Positions 27,069-36,412 of a stretch of 64,000 nucleotides of DNA are shown one piece after another (position 1 is the stretch's first letter; each line of letters opens with the position of its first letter). The notes under the pieces are model-generated. The model ran no database searches and was not told the DNA's origin. It was given only the letters and a program-made list of their open reading frames with translations. The stretch is from Arenibacter sp. F20364 (GTDB lineage: Bacteria; Bacteroidota; Bacteroidia; Flavobacteriales; Flavobacteriaceae): positions 1 to 64,000 of the forward strand of contig NZ_JALKBD010000012.1 in NCBI RefSeq assembly GCF_023015905.1, written 5' to 3'. A program made the translations under genes and the position numbers.

Positions 27069-27512
27069 TTATTTACTAATCATTTTCTTAACTCCAGACC
27101 ACAACATGGAAGCTACAGCTATTAATGTAAGGATGAAAAATACATTTAATCCCATACCTATCGTTTTTACCGTACTTTCTGTTGTAGGCACTCCTTTTTT
27201 GGCCATTTCATCCAAATTAACGTCGGTTCCATTTGCCAAGGCATAAGAGATAACAACGACAACTAAAAGACCACCCACACCAATTAGGGTTTTCTTTAAG
27301 GCTCCTTTGGATGTCAATAAATTAATCAATCCAAAAAGAACCGAGGCCGCTATCGCAATCCCCAACAATAAGTAGGTGATAATGAACATAAAGTTCATAG
27401 ACCCGTTATTTATGGCTTCCGTTGCGGGAACGTCTGCACTTGGAAGCTGAAACCACAGTATGGCCCCAATCACTCCGAGTACAACTAATATTATTTTAAC
27501 TATTTTATGCAT
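27069..27512 (-). CDS. Small membrane protein of the ExbB/ExbD operon, unknown
   Basis: The 147-residue product has four hydrophobic segments (about 5-22, 43-66, 77-94, 122-140) and little else: MHKIVKIILVVLGVIGAILW at the start and SMLWSGVKKMISK at the end. It always appears, as far as I recall, between exbB and exbD in Flavobacteriaceae, so it is likely a partner of the stator complex. No known domain is recognised. Spacing to exbB is 26 bases. Confidence 0.75.
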   Translation of the reverse strand: MHKIVKIILVVLGVIGAILWFQLPSADVPATEAINNGSMNFMFIITYLLLGIAIAASVLFGLINLLTSKGALKKTLIGVGGLLVVVVISYALANGTDVNLDEMAKKGVPTTESTVKTIGMGLNVFFILTLIAVASMLWSGVKKMISK

Positions 27513-27538
27513 GATACTTTAAGTATTTAGTGTCCAAC

Positions 27539-28297
27539 TTATTTTTTGTGATCTGCCAACATATCAATCAATGTGATTGATGAATCTTCCATATCATTAA
27601 CAATACTATCAATCTTTGCAATGATATAATTGTAGAAAATTTGAAGGATAATCGCAGTAATAAGACCGAATACCGTTGTCAATAATGCCACCTGGATATC
27701 ACCTGCAATAAGGGAGGCACTCAAGTTACCAACCGCTGCAATTTTCTGGAAGGCCTGAATCATACCGATTACCGTACCCATAAATCCAAGCATCGGAGCT
27801 ACCGCGATAAACAAGGACAACCAGGAAACGTTTTTCTCTAATTGACCCATTTGCACACCTCCGTAGGCTACAACTGCCTTCTCTGCAGACTCAATGCTAT
27901 CTCCAGCTCTTTCCAAACCTTGATAGTAGATGGAGGCAACTGGCCCTTTTGTATTTCTACAAACCTCTTTAGCGGCTTCAATACCTCCTGAAGCCAAAGC
28001 ATCCTCTACTTGTTGCTTTAATTTTGTAGTATTGGTCGTAGCAAGATTTAAATAAATAATTCTTTCAATTGCTACGGCTAGACCAAGAATCAAACATAAA
28101 AGAACAATACCCATAAATCCGGCACCACCCTGTATAAATTGCTCTTTAAGCACTTGGGTAAAACCTTTTTCAGCTGCTGGAGCCGCATCTTGCAAAATAG
28201 CTGCTGCTGCAACAACTTTCGCACTTACTGTATTTGTACCTGCCACAAATAACCCAGCTGTTGCTAGGATAGAGAATAATCTTTTCATTTCTTTCAA
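27539..28297 (-). CDS. exbB: MotA/TolQ/ExbB proton channel protein
   Basis: The 252-residue protein begins with an extra N-terminal hydrophobic segment (about 8-30), then three core helices typical of ExbB/TolQ (about 53-75, 155-180, 200-225). The conserved stretch VSWLSLFIAVAPMLGFMGTV followed by GMIQAFQKIAA and IAGDIQVALLTTVFGLITAI is the family signature. It forms the pentameric channel around the ExbD dimer. First gene of the operon exbB - small membrane protein - exbD - exbD; tRNA-Ser lies 70 bases upstream on the same strand. Confidence 0.93.
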   Translation of the reverse strand: MKEMKRLFSILATAGLFVAGTNTVSAKVVAAAAILQDAAPAAEKGFTQVLKEQFIQGGAGFMGIVLLCLILGLAVAIERIIYLNLATTNTTKLKQQVEDALASGGIEAAKEVCRNTKGPVASIYYQGLERAGDSIESAEKAVVAYGGVQMGQLEKNVSWLSLFIAVAPMLGFMGTVIGMIQAFQKIAAVGNLSASLIAGDIQVALLTTVFGLITAIILQIFYNYIIAKIDSIVNDMEDSSITLIDMLADHKK

Positions 28298-28367
28298 ACT
28301 TAAATTTAGTTAGTTAATAGGGTTAAAGATAAAAAATTTTCGCAATATAAAAATTAAAACTTAACAG

Positions 28368-28455
28368 CAGAGAGGAAGGGATTCGAACCCTCGATACCCT
28401 TGTGGGGTATACACACTTTCCAGGCGTGCGCCTTCGACCACTCGGCCACCTCTCT
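28368..28455 (-). tRNA. tRNA-Ser (anticodon GGA)
   Basis: The minus strand gives an 88-base tRNA with acceptor stem AGAGAGG/CCTCTCT and discriminator G. The anticodon loop CTGGAAA gives anticodon GGA (reads UCC/UCU). There is a long variable arm (TATACCCCACAAGGGTAT, self-pairing) as in class II tRNAs, and the T-arm GGTTCGAATCC. CCA is not encoded. Confidence 0.96.
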
Positions 28456-28521
28456 AGTTATAGTTATTGGGCAGCCAAATAACAAAAAAAATATTAGTTA
28501 AAGAAATTTAGACTGTTATTT

Positions 28522-29574
28522 TTATTGCATTTCACCCCTGAGAGATGTTTCATATATGGTTTTGAACAACTTAGGGGAAATATTATTTCCAAGTAAATAC
28601 ATTAACTTGGTAATTGCCGCTTCAGTTGTAATATCCTTACCATTAATTACTTGTAGTTTTTCTAGGTGCTTACTTGTTTCATAGTGCCCCATAAGAACAC
28701 TTCCCCCTGAACATTGTGTTACATTTATAATAAAAATTTCCCTGTCCATAGCTTTTTTCAACTCCAAAGTAAACCATTCGTCCGTTGGAGCATTACCAGA
28801 GCCATAAGTTTCTAAAACCACTGCCTTTAAGTTAGGTGAATTTAAGATGCTATGCAAGACTGTTTGGTTAAAACCAGGAAATAATTTTAAAATGACCACA
28901 TTTTGATCCATAACCTTATGGACTTTTAGCCTTTTAGTTGAATTTGCCCTAAACAAATACTCCCTGTTTATTTTTAAATGCACCCCAGATTCTATTAAAG
29001 CAGGATAATTCAAGGAGGCAAAAGCCTCAAAATGCTCTGCATTGATCTTGGTGGTTCTATTTGCCCTATACAATTTATATTCAAAATACAGCCCTACCTC
29101 TTGGATCACAGGCTCGTTATCTTCACGAAGGGCAGCTATCTGTATAGAGGTAATTAAATTCTCCTTGGCATCGGTCCGTAAATCACCAATAGGCAATTGG
29201 GAACCGGTAAATATGACCGGCTTCCGCAAGTTCTCCAGCATATAGCTCAAAGCCGAGGCCGTATAGCTCATAGTATCGCTTCCATGAAGTACCACAAATC
29301 CGTCATGGGAATCATAATGTTCTTCAATTATAGAAGCTATATTTACCCAATTTCCAACATTCATATTGGATGAATCTATAGGAATATCAAAGGAAATACT
29401 ATCTATACTGCAATCCAATTGACTTAACTCCGGGATATTTTTGATCAATTTTTTAAAATTAAAGGCCTTTAATGCCCCGGTATTGTAATCCTTGACCATA
29501 CCTATGGTCCCTCCTGTGTAAATAAGGAGAATTTTATTTTCTTTGACCGTAGAAGTTCTGTTTTTCAATTTCAA
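28522..29574 (-). CDS. ansA: Type I L-asparaginase
   Basis: The 350-residue protein has no signal peptide and contains the two catalytic motifs of the asparaginase/glutaminase family: IYTGGTIGM near residue 20 (nucleophile threonine) and VLHGSDTMSYTASALSYML near residue 95 (second Thr-Lys-Asp triad element HGSDT). The C-terminal LETYGSGNAPT and VTQCSGGSVLMGHYETS are also typical of cytoplasmic type I enzymes. It converts asparagine to aspartate and ammonia. tatD follows upstream on the same strand, 89 bases away. It forms a possible pair in function with the exported glycosylasparaginase at 7193, though the two are far apart. Confidence 0.93.
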   Translation of the reverse strand: MKLKNRTSTVKENKILLIYTGGTIGMVKDYNTGALKAFNFKKLIKNIPELSQLDCSIDSISFDIPIDSSNMNVGNWVNIASIIEEHYDSHDGFVVLHGSDTMSYTASALSYMLENLRKPVIFTGSQLPIGDLRTDAKENLITSIQIAALREDNEPVIQEVGLYFEYKLYRANRTTKINAEHFEAFASLNYPALIESGVHLKINREYLFRANSTKRLKVHKVMDQNVVILKLFPGFNQTVLHSILNSPNLKAVVLETYGSGNAPTDEWFTLELKKAMDREIFIINVTQCSGGSVLMGHYETSKHLEKLQVINGKDITTEAAITKLMYLLGNNISPKLFKTIYETSLRGEMQ

Positions 29575-29663
29575 TATTTATTGGTGTATAAAAAAAATGA
29601 GAGCTCAATCCCAACTCAATTTCGCAGTTTCACCCAAAGGCAAAAAATAATTTGGATTCCGCT

Positions 29664-30431
29664 TTAAATTCCAAAAACTTGTTTGGAATTAGCGGTTGTA
29701 ATTGCTGCAATTTCTTCCTTGTCCCTATTATATACGTAGGACATTTTTTCCAGAATGTTTACCAAATAAGCACTTTCGTTCCGCTTTCCCCGAAAAGGAA
29801 CAGGCGCCAAATAGGGAGAATCTGTTTCCATCACCACGTGTTTCAGGTCTATTTCTCCCAAAAAAGTATCGATTTTACCATTTTTAAAGGTAAGTACTCC
29901 GCCAATACCCAACTTCATATTATAGGAAATTGCCTTCTGTGCCTGCTCAAAAGTTCCCGTAAAACAATGAAAAATACCATAAAGTCCATCGCTTTTTTCC
30001 TCCTCCAGAATTTGGAATATTTCATCAAAACCTTCCCTACAATGGATCACTACCGGATAAGCATACTTTTTAGCCCATTGTATTTGCTGTTTAAAGGCAA
30101 TCTGCTGCTCCTTTAAAAAGGTTTTATCCCAATACAAATCGATGCCGGTCTCCCCTACTGCGTAAAATCTCCGTGAAGCCAACATCTCTTCCACATGGGC
30201 CAACTCATCCCTATAGTTGTCTTTTACATGTGTTGGATGCAGCCCTGTCATAAGAAATATATTCTCGGGGTAGGTTTTTTCCAAATCGAGCATAGCATTG
30301 GTATATGACGAATCTATTGCAGGAATAAAAAAGCGCTTTACTCCCAAGGCCATCGCTCTCTCTACGACCTTATTACGATCCTCATCAAAAGCTTCACTAT
30401 ATAAATGGGTATGTGTATCTGTTAATATCAT
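29664..30431 (-). CDS. TatD family metal-dependent hydrolase
   Basis: The 255-residue TIM-barrel hydrolase shows all metal-binding elements in order: LTDTHTHLYSE at the N-terminus, AVGETGIDLYWDKT, VVIHCREGFDE, FHCFTGTFEQA and VMETDSPYLAPVPFRGKRNES. TatD enzymes act as 3'-5' deoxyribonucleases or D-aminoacyl-type hydrolases in quality control; the substrate here is not settled. The name does not imply a role in Tat export. It diverges from the retropepsin-like gene by 38 bases and lies upstream of ansA in the same direction. Confidence 0.92.
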   Translation of the reverse strand: MILTDTHTHLYSEAFDEDRNKVVERAMALGVKRFFIPAIDSSYTNAMLDLEKTYPENIFLMTGLHPTHVKDNYRDELAHVEEMLASRRFYAVGETGIDLYWDKTFLKEQQIAFKQQIQWAKKYAYPVVIHCREGFDEIFQILEEEKSDGLYGIFHCFTGTFEQAQKAISYNMKLGIGGVLTFKNGKIDTFLGEIDLKHVVMETDSPYLAPVPFRGKRNESAYLVNILEKMSYVYNRDKEEIAAITTANSKQVFGI

Positions 30432-30469
30432 AGAACAAAAATAGGATTATCTTTGACAAAAAAATACAT

Positions 30470-30910
30470 ATGCCCAGCCTTAAAGCTTTTCTTCATAACA
30501 AAAAATATATAGCCATCCCCCTAGTGTTGACGGCGACGAACCATTTTGAAGTCTCTGCCACCATAAATGGGGTAAAAGGAAGGTTTATATTGGATACCGG
30601 GGCATCCAACACCTGCATTGGTCTGGACAAAATAGAATTCTTCAAATTGAATTCAAAAGATTCCAAAATTAAGGCGGCTGGGGCAGGAGCTACGGAAATG
30701 TTCACCAAACTTTCCACCAAGAACCTTATAGAAATAGGAAAATGGTTTAAAAAGAAACAAAAAATTGTCCTGTTCGACCTTGTTCATGTAAATCAAGCTT
30801 TGACCTCCCATCAAGCCATGCCCGTTGATGGCATTATTGGGGCGGATATATTAAAAAAGGGAAGGGCCATCATCGATTATAAAAAAACCAGGCTTTACCT
30901 AAAACAATAA
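30470..30910 (+). CDS. Retropepsin-like aspartic protease
   Basis: The 146-residue product contains one aspartic-protease half: FILDTGASNTCI with catalytic D42, and near the C-terminus DGIIGADILKKGRAIIDY, matching the psi-loop I/L-G-x-D/A motif of retropepsins. As in retroviral proteases it must dimerise for activity. No signal peptide or membrane anchor is evident, so it should be cytoplasmic. Bacterial homologues (gag-asp_proteas, SpeE-like families) are common but poorly characterised. It is a single gene divergent from tatD. Confidence 0.85.
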   Translation: MPSLKAFLHNKKYIAIPLVLTATNHFEVSATINGVKGRFILDTGASNTCIGLDKIEFFKLNSKDSKIKAAGAGATEMFTKLSTKNLIEIGKWFKKKQKIVLFDLVHVNQALTSHQAMPVDGIIGADILKKGRAIIDYKKTRLYLKQ

Positions 30911-30914
30911 GGGA

Positions 30915-31016
30915 CTAATTCCAAATGTTGTGTGTCAATCCGAAAAAGATAGCATAAGCTAACCCAGTATTCGTGTTCTGTTCATTTTTTGCATCGCCCA
31001 AATGCGCAGCATTCAT
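30915..31016 (-). pseudogene. 33-residue remnant, possible end of an outer-membrane protein
   Basis: A short minus-strand frame reads MNAAHLGDAKNEQNTN, then TGLAYAIFFGLTHNIWN and a stop. The alternating hydrophobic strand and aromatic C-terminus look like the last hairpin of an outer-membrane beta-barrel. An in-frame stop lies six codons upstream of the ATG, so it is not the end of an intact gene. It abuts transposase remains and is most likely what is left of a disrupted gene. I cannot name the parent family. Confidence 0.4.
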
Positions 31017-31056
31017 GAATACAATTAAAAATCAATAGACCAGTCGACGAGCAAAA

Positions 31057-31172
31057 AACAACCAGGGTCGAAAAACTAAGGCACAGAGTACCTTGGTTTT
31101 AAGGAGCCAGCTAAGGTCTTGGGCGAAATGCTCTATGGACGCCTTCCTGTGCCCAGTGTAAAAACCCCTTGA
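31057..31172 (+). pseudogene. IS30-like transposase 3' remnant, frameshifted
   Basis: In one frame 31057-31080 reads NNQGRKTK; in another frame 31089-31169 reads YLGFKEPAKVLGEMLYGRLP followed by a short tail and TGA. Together these resemble the end of IS30 family transposases (LNNRPRK-x-LGFKTPNEVF). A frameshift separates the two pieces and the rest of the element is missing. This is a dead scar. The call depends on two short motifs. Confidence 0.45.
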
Positions 31173-31530
31173 TATACTACCAAAATAAAAATAGGCCGTT
31201 CCTTTGTTCCGTCAACTTACAAGGTGTCGATAAATCATTGTCCTTTCCAGAATATGATCGAACATTACCTGAAAAGCCTGTTGTTGGGTCTGTATTCTTC
31301 CGTAGTGCAGATGTCATGGCCGTTAAGAATTATTGAAGCCTTGGAAATAATTTAGGCCATGGCATCGATCCTTAAAATTCCGAGATTTTAGGGAACACAT
31401 AGTGAAGAAGGGTCCTTTCTCCCGCCTGCCGGCGAGCTAGGTTCGCGAATACCTTGAAATAACAAGTAAAACTCAATAAACTAAATCAGAGGTTCATGAC
31501 AACAGATAAAAAACAATGAAAACCATCAAC
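31173..31530. other. Non-coding scar between IS30-like remnant and sucB terminator
   Basis: About 360 bases with stops in all frames and no recognisable gene. It contains a GC-rich block out of character with its surroundings: the 4-4-4 hairpin CGCC-TGCC-GGCG (31423-31434) followed by the palindrome TTCGCGAA (31442-31449). A similar CGCCTGCCGGCG block recurs, as I recall, in intergenic regions of several Flavobacteriaceae and may be a dispersed repeat or a remnant end of a mobile element. Confidence 0.4.
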
Positions 31531-31575
31531 AAAACAAAAAATAAGACCTGCCACGTTTTTAAAACCTGACAGGTC
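31531..31575 (-). terminator. Probable terminator after sucB
   Basis: GACCTG (31545-31550) pairs with CAGGTC (31570-31575). Read on the minus strand the hairpin is followed by a T-rich tract (complement of 31531-31544). The stem is short with imperfect extension. It lies 52 bases beyond the sucB stop. Confidence 0.6.
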
Positions 31576-31626
31576 AATTTTATTTGTATTCCAATACATG
31601 CGGGGCCCTGCCCCTTGGGTGCTATA

Positions 31627-32850
31627 TTACAGCTCCAACGCTTTTTTAACGTTGTTGTCCATCAACAATTCTTCTGGACTCTCCAAAGCCTCCTTAACTG
31701 CCACTAGGAAACCTACAGACTCCTTACCGTCAATAATACGGTGATCATAGGACAGGGCAACATACATTATAGGTGCAATGGCTATGGCACCATCACGAGC
31801 AATGGGTCTCTCTACAATGTTGTGCATTCCCAAAATTGCACTTTGTGGTGGATTGATTATTGGAGTGGACAACATGGAGCCAAAAACCCCTCCATTGGTA
31901 ATGGTAAAGGTTCCCCCGGTCATCTCATCTACAGTAATCTCACCTTCACGAGCTCTTATAGCCAACCTTTTTACTTCAGATTCCACACCTCTGAAGGATA
32001 AATTTTCCGCATTACGTATCACGGGCACCATAAGACCTTTTGGTCCGGAAACCGCTATACTGATATCACAGAAATCGTAAGAAATCATTTCTTTGCCATC
32101 TATCATTGAATTAACGGAAGGATACATTTGCAACGCCCTGATCACGGACTTTGTAAAAAAGGACATAAATCCTAAGCCAACATTGTGCTTTTCCTTAAAT
32201 TCTTCCTTGTATTGGCTTCTCAAGGCAAAAATAGCCGACATATCCACTTCGTTGAAAGTGGTCAACATTGCTGTTTCATTCTTGGCAGCCACCAAACGCT
32301 CTGCCACCTTACGCCGCAACATAGACAATTTGGTCCTACTTTCCCCTCTGGACCCCCCTGTGGGAGTACCCATTGAAGGAACCGCTTTAACAGCATCTTC
32401 CTTGGTAATCCGCCCGTCTTTTCCAGTGCCTTTTATGCTTGATGCATCCAAATCCTTCTCGGCAAGAATTTTCTTAGCGGCTGGAGATGCCGACCCGGAG
32501 GCATAGGAAGTTTTTTCTGGCTTGGCCTCGGTTTTCTGTTCCGCTACTTCCTTAACTTCAGGTTTCTTCTCCACTGGCTTATCTTCACTCTTGGAAGTCC
32601 CTTCCGGTTTGGAAGCACTAGTATCTATCAGACACACTACCGCACCTACGGCAACAGCATCCCCCACCTCAGCCTTTAAGGTTATAATGCCACTTTCCTC
32701 TGCTGGCAATTCCAATGTAGCCTTGTCCGAATCCACTTCCGCTATTGCTTGATCTTTCTCCACGTAATCACCATCGCTCACCAGCCATTCTGCTATCTCT
32801 ACCTCGGTAATGGATTCCCCTGGAGAAGGGACTTTCATTTCTAAAATCAT
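31627..32850 (-). CDS. sucB: 2-oxoglutarate dehydrogenase E2 (dihydrolipoyl succinyltransferase)
   Basis: The 407-residue E2 protein has the standard order. A lipoyl domain (1-80) has the modified lysine in [17 protein letters not shown] Lys/Glu/Pro-rich linker (about 82-120) is followed by a peripheral subunit-binding domain, [20 protein letters not shown] (about 122-160), a Gly/Ser-rich linker and the catalytic domain ending [20 protein letters not shown] with the catalytic histidine. It transfers succinyl groups to CoA in the TCA cycle. It is the second gene of the sucA-sucB unit, 115 bases after sucA. The E3 subunit is not in the window. Confidence 0.96.
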   Translation of the reverse strand: MILEMKVPSPGESITEVEIAEWLVSDGDYVEKDQAIAEVDSDKATLELPAEESGIITLKAEVGDAVAVGAVVCLIDTSASKPEGTSKSEDKPVEKKPEVKEVAEQKTEAKPEKTSYASGSASPAAKKILAEKDLDASSIKGTGKDGRITKEDAVKAVPSMGTPTGGSRGESRTKLSMLRRKVAERLVAAKNETAMLTTFNEVDMSAIFALRSQYKEEFKEKHNVGLGFMSFFTKSVIRALQMYPSVNSMIDGKEMISYDFCDISIAVSGPKGLMVPVIRNAENLSFRGVESEVKRLAIRAREGEITVDEMTGGTFTITNGGVFGSMLSTPIINPPQSAILGMHNIVERPIARDGAIAIAPIMYVALSYDHRIIDGKESVGFLVAVKEALESPEELLMDNNVKKALEL

Positions 32851-32965
32851 GTTTTATAATTTTAATTTGTGTTTTGTCTAAACTCGTTTTTAATTTTAAT
32901 CTCTAAAAATTTTCCTTTTTGAACATTTTGATACTTTTAGCTATAAATATCCAAAAGAAATAATA

Positions 32966-35776
32966 CTACTTATTACTGGCATCCGGGTTTCTACCCATAT
33001 TGTTCTTATTTATATCAAAAACATAATCTATCACCTGCTGATGGCGACGTTTTGAGCGAACAGCACTACCAGCGGCCGGAGAAGCGTAAAATCTTCTTGA
33101 GGCCACCCTTAATTTATGGGCTTCGCTAAAGTGCATGGTCAAATGCCCCCAAGCACCCATATTTCTAGGTTCTTCTTGGGCCCAAACCTTATCTTCGGCA
33201 TTTTTATACTTTTCCATTATTGCCTTCATTTGCTTGGTAGGCACAGGAAATAATTGTTCTACCCTAACCAAGGCAACATCCTCCCTTTTGTTTTCTTCCC
33301 TGTAGGCCAAAAGGTCATAATAGAATTTTCCGGTACAGAATACCATGCTCTTAATTTTGGATACCTCTGCAGTTGCATCATCAATTACCTCCTGGAAGCT
33401 GCCGTTGGAAAATTCCTCAACCGTTGATACAGCGCGAGGATGTCTCAATAAACTTTTTGGGGTAAACACAATTAATGGCTTCCTAAAATTCACTTTCATT
33501 TGCCTTCTCAACAAATGGAACATATTTGCAGGTGTGGACACATCGGCGATATACATATTATCCCGTGCACACAATTGCAGATAGCGCTCCATACGTGCTG
33601 ATGAGTGTTCCGCACCCTGGCCTTCGTACCCGTGCGGCAACAGCATTACCAGACCATTTTGCAGCTTCCATTTATCCTCCGCTGCAGATATGTATTGATC
33701 TATCATAATTTGGGCACCATTACTAAAATCCCCAAATTGAGCTTCCCAAATTGTTAAAGTATTAGGGCTCGCCATGGCGTATCCATAGTCAAAACCAACT
33801 ACTCCATATTCCGATAACAGGGAATTATATATTTCAAAAGTCCCTTGTTTATCAGATATGTGGTTCAAAAGCATTACTTCCTCCTCACTTTCTTCCACCT
33901 TCATGACCGCATGGCGATGTGAAAAAGTACCACGTTCAACATCCTGACCGGACATGCGCACACCATAACCCTCCTCTAGAAGAGTGCCATAGGCCAAAAG
34001 TTCCCCCATGGCCCAATCCAAGGTATCATTTTCGAAAAACATGGCCTTACGGTCGTTTACCAATTTTTCGACTTTACGCAAGAACTTCTTATTCTTGGGC
34101 AACTCTGTTAACACCTTGGCTATTGCCGTCAGTTTCTTTTTATCGTATTTTGTATTTACCGCATCCATCATCTCCCATTCACGAACATGGGTAAAGCCGC
34201 TCCATTCATCGGCCATAAACGGAGTTATTACGGTCTTGTCCTCTTTTCGGGAATCTTCCAATTCCTCCTCGAGAGAAGCTTTGTATTGTTCTTCCAACTC
34301 TTGCACATAGCTATCCCCTATAATACCTTCCTTAATCAATGCTTCAGCATAAATATCCCTAGAGTTTTTATGCTTGGCAATTGCTTTGTACAGTTTTGGC
34401 TGTGTAAAACGCGGTTCGTCACCTTCATTATGTCCGTATTTCCTATATCCCAAAAGATCTAAAAAAACATCCCTTTGAAAGCGCATGCGGAATTCCAGGG
34501 CGAAAAGTGAGGCGTGCACTACAGCCTCCGGATCGTCGGAATTAACGTGCAGAACAGGGCTCAAAGTTACTTTGGCCACGTCCGTACAATAGGTAGAACT
34601 ACGGGCATCCAAATAATTGGTCGTAAACCCAATTTGATTATTTACAACAATATGAATGGTACCATTGGTTTTATAACCATCCAAATTTGCCATTTGCACC
34701 ACTTCATAAACGAGTCCCTGACCTGCAATGGCAGCGTCGCCATGCACTACAATTGGCAATACCTTGGAAAAATCATCTTTATAACGAGCATCCTGCTTTG
34801 CTCTAGCGATACCTTCAACTACCGCACCAACAGTCTCCAAGTGGGAAGGGTTTGGCGCAATATTCATTATTATTTTTTTTCCATTGTTGGCTTTCCGTTC
34901 AGAAGTCCACCCCAAATGATACTTTACATCCCCATCAAAAATCTCCTGCTCATAATCTTTACCATCAAACTCACTAAAGATATCCTTTGCCTTCTTGCCA
35001 AATATATTGGTCAGAACATTTAATCGGCCCCTATGGGCCATTCCCATTACAAATTGCTCAACCCCCATTTCGGCAGCCTTTTCCACTACGGCATCCAACG
35101 CAGGAATCAAGGATTCATTTCCTTCTAAGGAAAACCTCTTTTGACCCACATATTTGGTATGCAAAAAACCTTCAAAGGAAACTGCCTCGTTCAATTTTTT
35201 TAGAATATGCTTTTTTCTATCGGCATCGTATCTCGGGTGATTGTCATCTACGTTCAACCAATTTTGAATCCATTCCACCCGCTCCGGGTTTCTGATGTAC
35301 ATATATTCCACACCTATTGCATCACAATAAATGCTTGTAAGGTGCTGTATGATTTCGCGTAAGGTACTGGGGCCAATGCCCAAGATTTCCCCAGCTGTAA
35401 ATGTGGTATCCAGATCACTTGGAGCAAGTCCAAAATTTCCAATTTCCAAAGTCGGAAAATATTGTCTTCTTTCCCTGACCGGGTTTGTTTTGGTAAACAA
35501 ATGCCCTCTTGTCCTATACCCATCAATCAATCGAACCACCTGAAACTCCTTCTGAAGTTTCTCCGGAACCTCTACCTCGTGACCACCAGCCACAGACAAT
35601 GGTGCCGTCTGTAATTCATCGACCATCCCATCCATGGAAGTTTCCATGCCAAAATCGAATCCTTGAAAAAAGGCCCTCCAACTAGGCTCTACACTATCGG
35701 GATTTATTAAATACTTATCGTATAATTCTGCGAAATAAGAAGTATGCGCAGCGTTTAAAAAGGAATATTTATCCAT
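32966..35776 (-). CDS. sucA: 2-oxoglutarate dehydrogenase E1
   Basis: The 936-residue thiamine-diphosphate enzyme starts MDKYSFLNAAHTSYFAELYD, the family-typical start. A frame nine codons longer (to 35803) adds MFKRQRDFF and is not conserved. Motifs include MGMAHRGRLNVL, VVHGDAAIAGQGLVYEVVQM, VVNNQIGFTT (cofactor and metal binding) and LLPHGYEGQGAEHSSARMER. It decarboxylates 2-oxoglutarate and passes the succinyl group to the E2 lipoyl arm. A -7-like TATTTTTG element lies in the 104-base divergent region before it. First gene of the operon with sucB. Confidence 0.97.
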   Translation of the reverse strand: MDKYSFLNAAHTSYFAELYDKYLINPDSVEPSWRAFFQGFDFGMETSMDGMVDELQTAPLSVAGGHEVEVPEKLQKEFQVVRLIDGYRTRGHLFTKTNPVRERRQYFPTLEIGNFGLAPSDLDTTFTAGEILGIGPSTLREIIQHLTSIYCDAIGVEYMYIRNPERVEWIQNWLNVDDNHPRYDADRKKHILKKLNEAVSFEGFLHTKYVGQKRFSLEGNESLIPALDAVVEKAAEMGVEQFVMGMAHRGRLNVLTNIFGKKAKDIFSEFDGKDYEQEIFDGDVKYHLGWTSERKANNGKKIIMNIAPNPSHLETVGAVVEGIARAKQDARYKDDFSKVLPIVVHGDAAIAGQGLVYEVVQMANLDGYKTNGTIHIVVNNQIGFTTNYLDARSSTYCTDVAKVTLSPVLHVNSDDPEAVVHASLFALEFRMRFQRDVFLDLLGYRKYGHNEGDEPRFTQPKLYKAIAKHKNSRDIYAEALIKEGIIGDSYVQELEEQYKASLEEELEDSRKEDKTVITPFMADEWSGFTHVREWEMMDAVNTKYDKKKLTAIAKVLTELPKNKKFLRKVEKLVNDRKAMFFENDTLDWAMGELLAYGTLLEEGYGVRMSGQDVERGTFSHRHAVMKVEESEEEVMLLNHISDKQGTFEIYNSLLSEYGVVGFDYGYAMASPNTLTIWEAQFGDFSNGAQIMIDQYISAAEDKWKLQNGLVMLLPHGYEGQGAEHSSARMERYLQLCARDNMYIADVSTPANMFHLLRRQMKVNFRKPLIVFTPKSLLRHPRAVSTVEEFSNGSFQEVIDDATAEVSKIKSMVFCTGKFYYDLLAYREENKREDVALVRVEQLFPVPTKQMKAIMEKYKNAEDKVWAQEEPRNMGAWGHLTMHFSEAHKLRVASRRFYASPAAGSAVRSKRRHQQVIDYVFDINKNNMGRNPDASNK

Positions 35777-35880
35777 GAAAAAGTCTCTCTGTCTTTTGAA
35801 CAAAATTTATTCAAAAATACAACATTTAGCATATCTAAGCTTATCTTAGCCCTGAATAATGGAAAATTATTACAATAATT

Positions 35881-36411
35881 ATGTTAAATCGTCATTCCTT
35901 AAAAAAAAGCGTGATTTTATGTGTTTTTTTCACGGCATTTTGGGGCTTAGGTTACTCGCAACCCACCCCAGGGAATTCCGATTTTTGGAACCAGGTATAT
36001 TTTGGAGGCAATTTAGGCCTCGGTTTTGGCAATAATTCCTTCAATGCATCTATCTCTCCCAGTGCTATTTACCAAGCTAATGAGCAATTCGGGGTAGGCC
36101 TGGGTGTTAACTTTAACTATGCCAAATTTCGGGATGCAAAATTAGTGGCTTATGGAGGCAGTGTACTTTCCTTGTTCAATCCTATTCCTGCATTACAACT
36201 TTCTGCCGAAATGGAACAGCTTAGGGTATATCGGGAGCTTGAACTTGACGGTGGCAACCGGGAAGAAAATTATTGGTCACCGGCCCTGTTTCTGGGTATA
36301 GGTTACGGCAATAGGAATGTAACCATTGGAGTTCGGTACAATATATTACACGATCAAGAAAAAAGTATTTATGCCGATGCACTAATGCCCTTTGTACGCG
36401 TGTATTTCTAA
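35881..36411 (+). CDS. Small outer-membrane beta-barrel protein
   Basis: The 176-residue product has a signal peptide ending near YSQ (about residue 27), then about eight alternating beta-strands rich in Gly and aromatics (QVYFGGNLGLGFGNNSFNAS, EQFGVGLGVNFNYAKFR, WSPALFLGIGYGNRNVTIGV) ending FVRVYF, a terminal aromatic typical of outer-membrane insertion. Homologues next to sucA have, as I recall, sometimes been labelled alpha-ketoglutarate decarboxylase in databases; nothing in this sequence supports such an enzyme. It is divergent from sucA and converges with the gene at 36413. Confidence 0.8.
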   Translation: MLNRHSLKKSVILCVFFTAFWGLGYSQPTPGNSDFWNQVYFGGNLGLGFGNNSFNASISPSAIYQANEQFGVGLGVNFNYAKFRDAKLVAYGGSVLSLFNPIPALQLSAEMEQLRVYRELELDGGNREENYWSPALFLGIGYGNRNVTIGVRYNILHDQEKSIYADALMPFVRVYF

Positions 36412-36412
36412 A

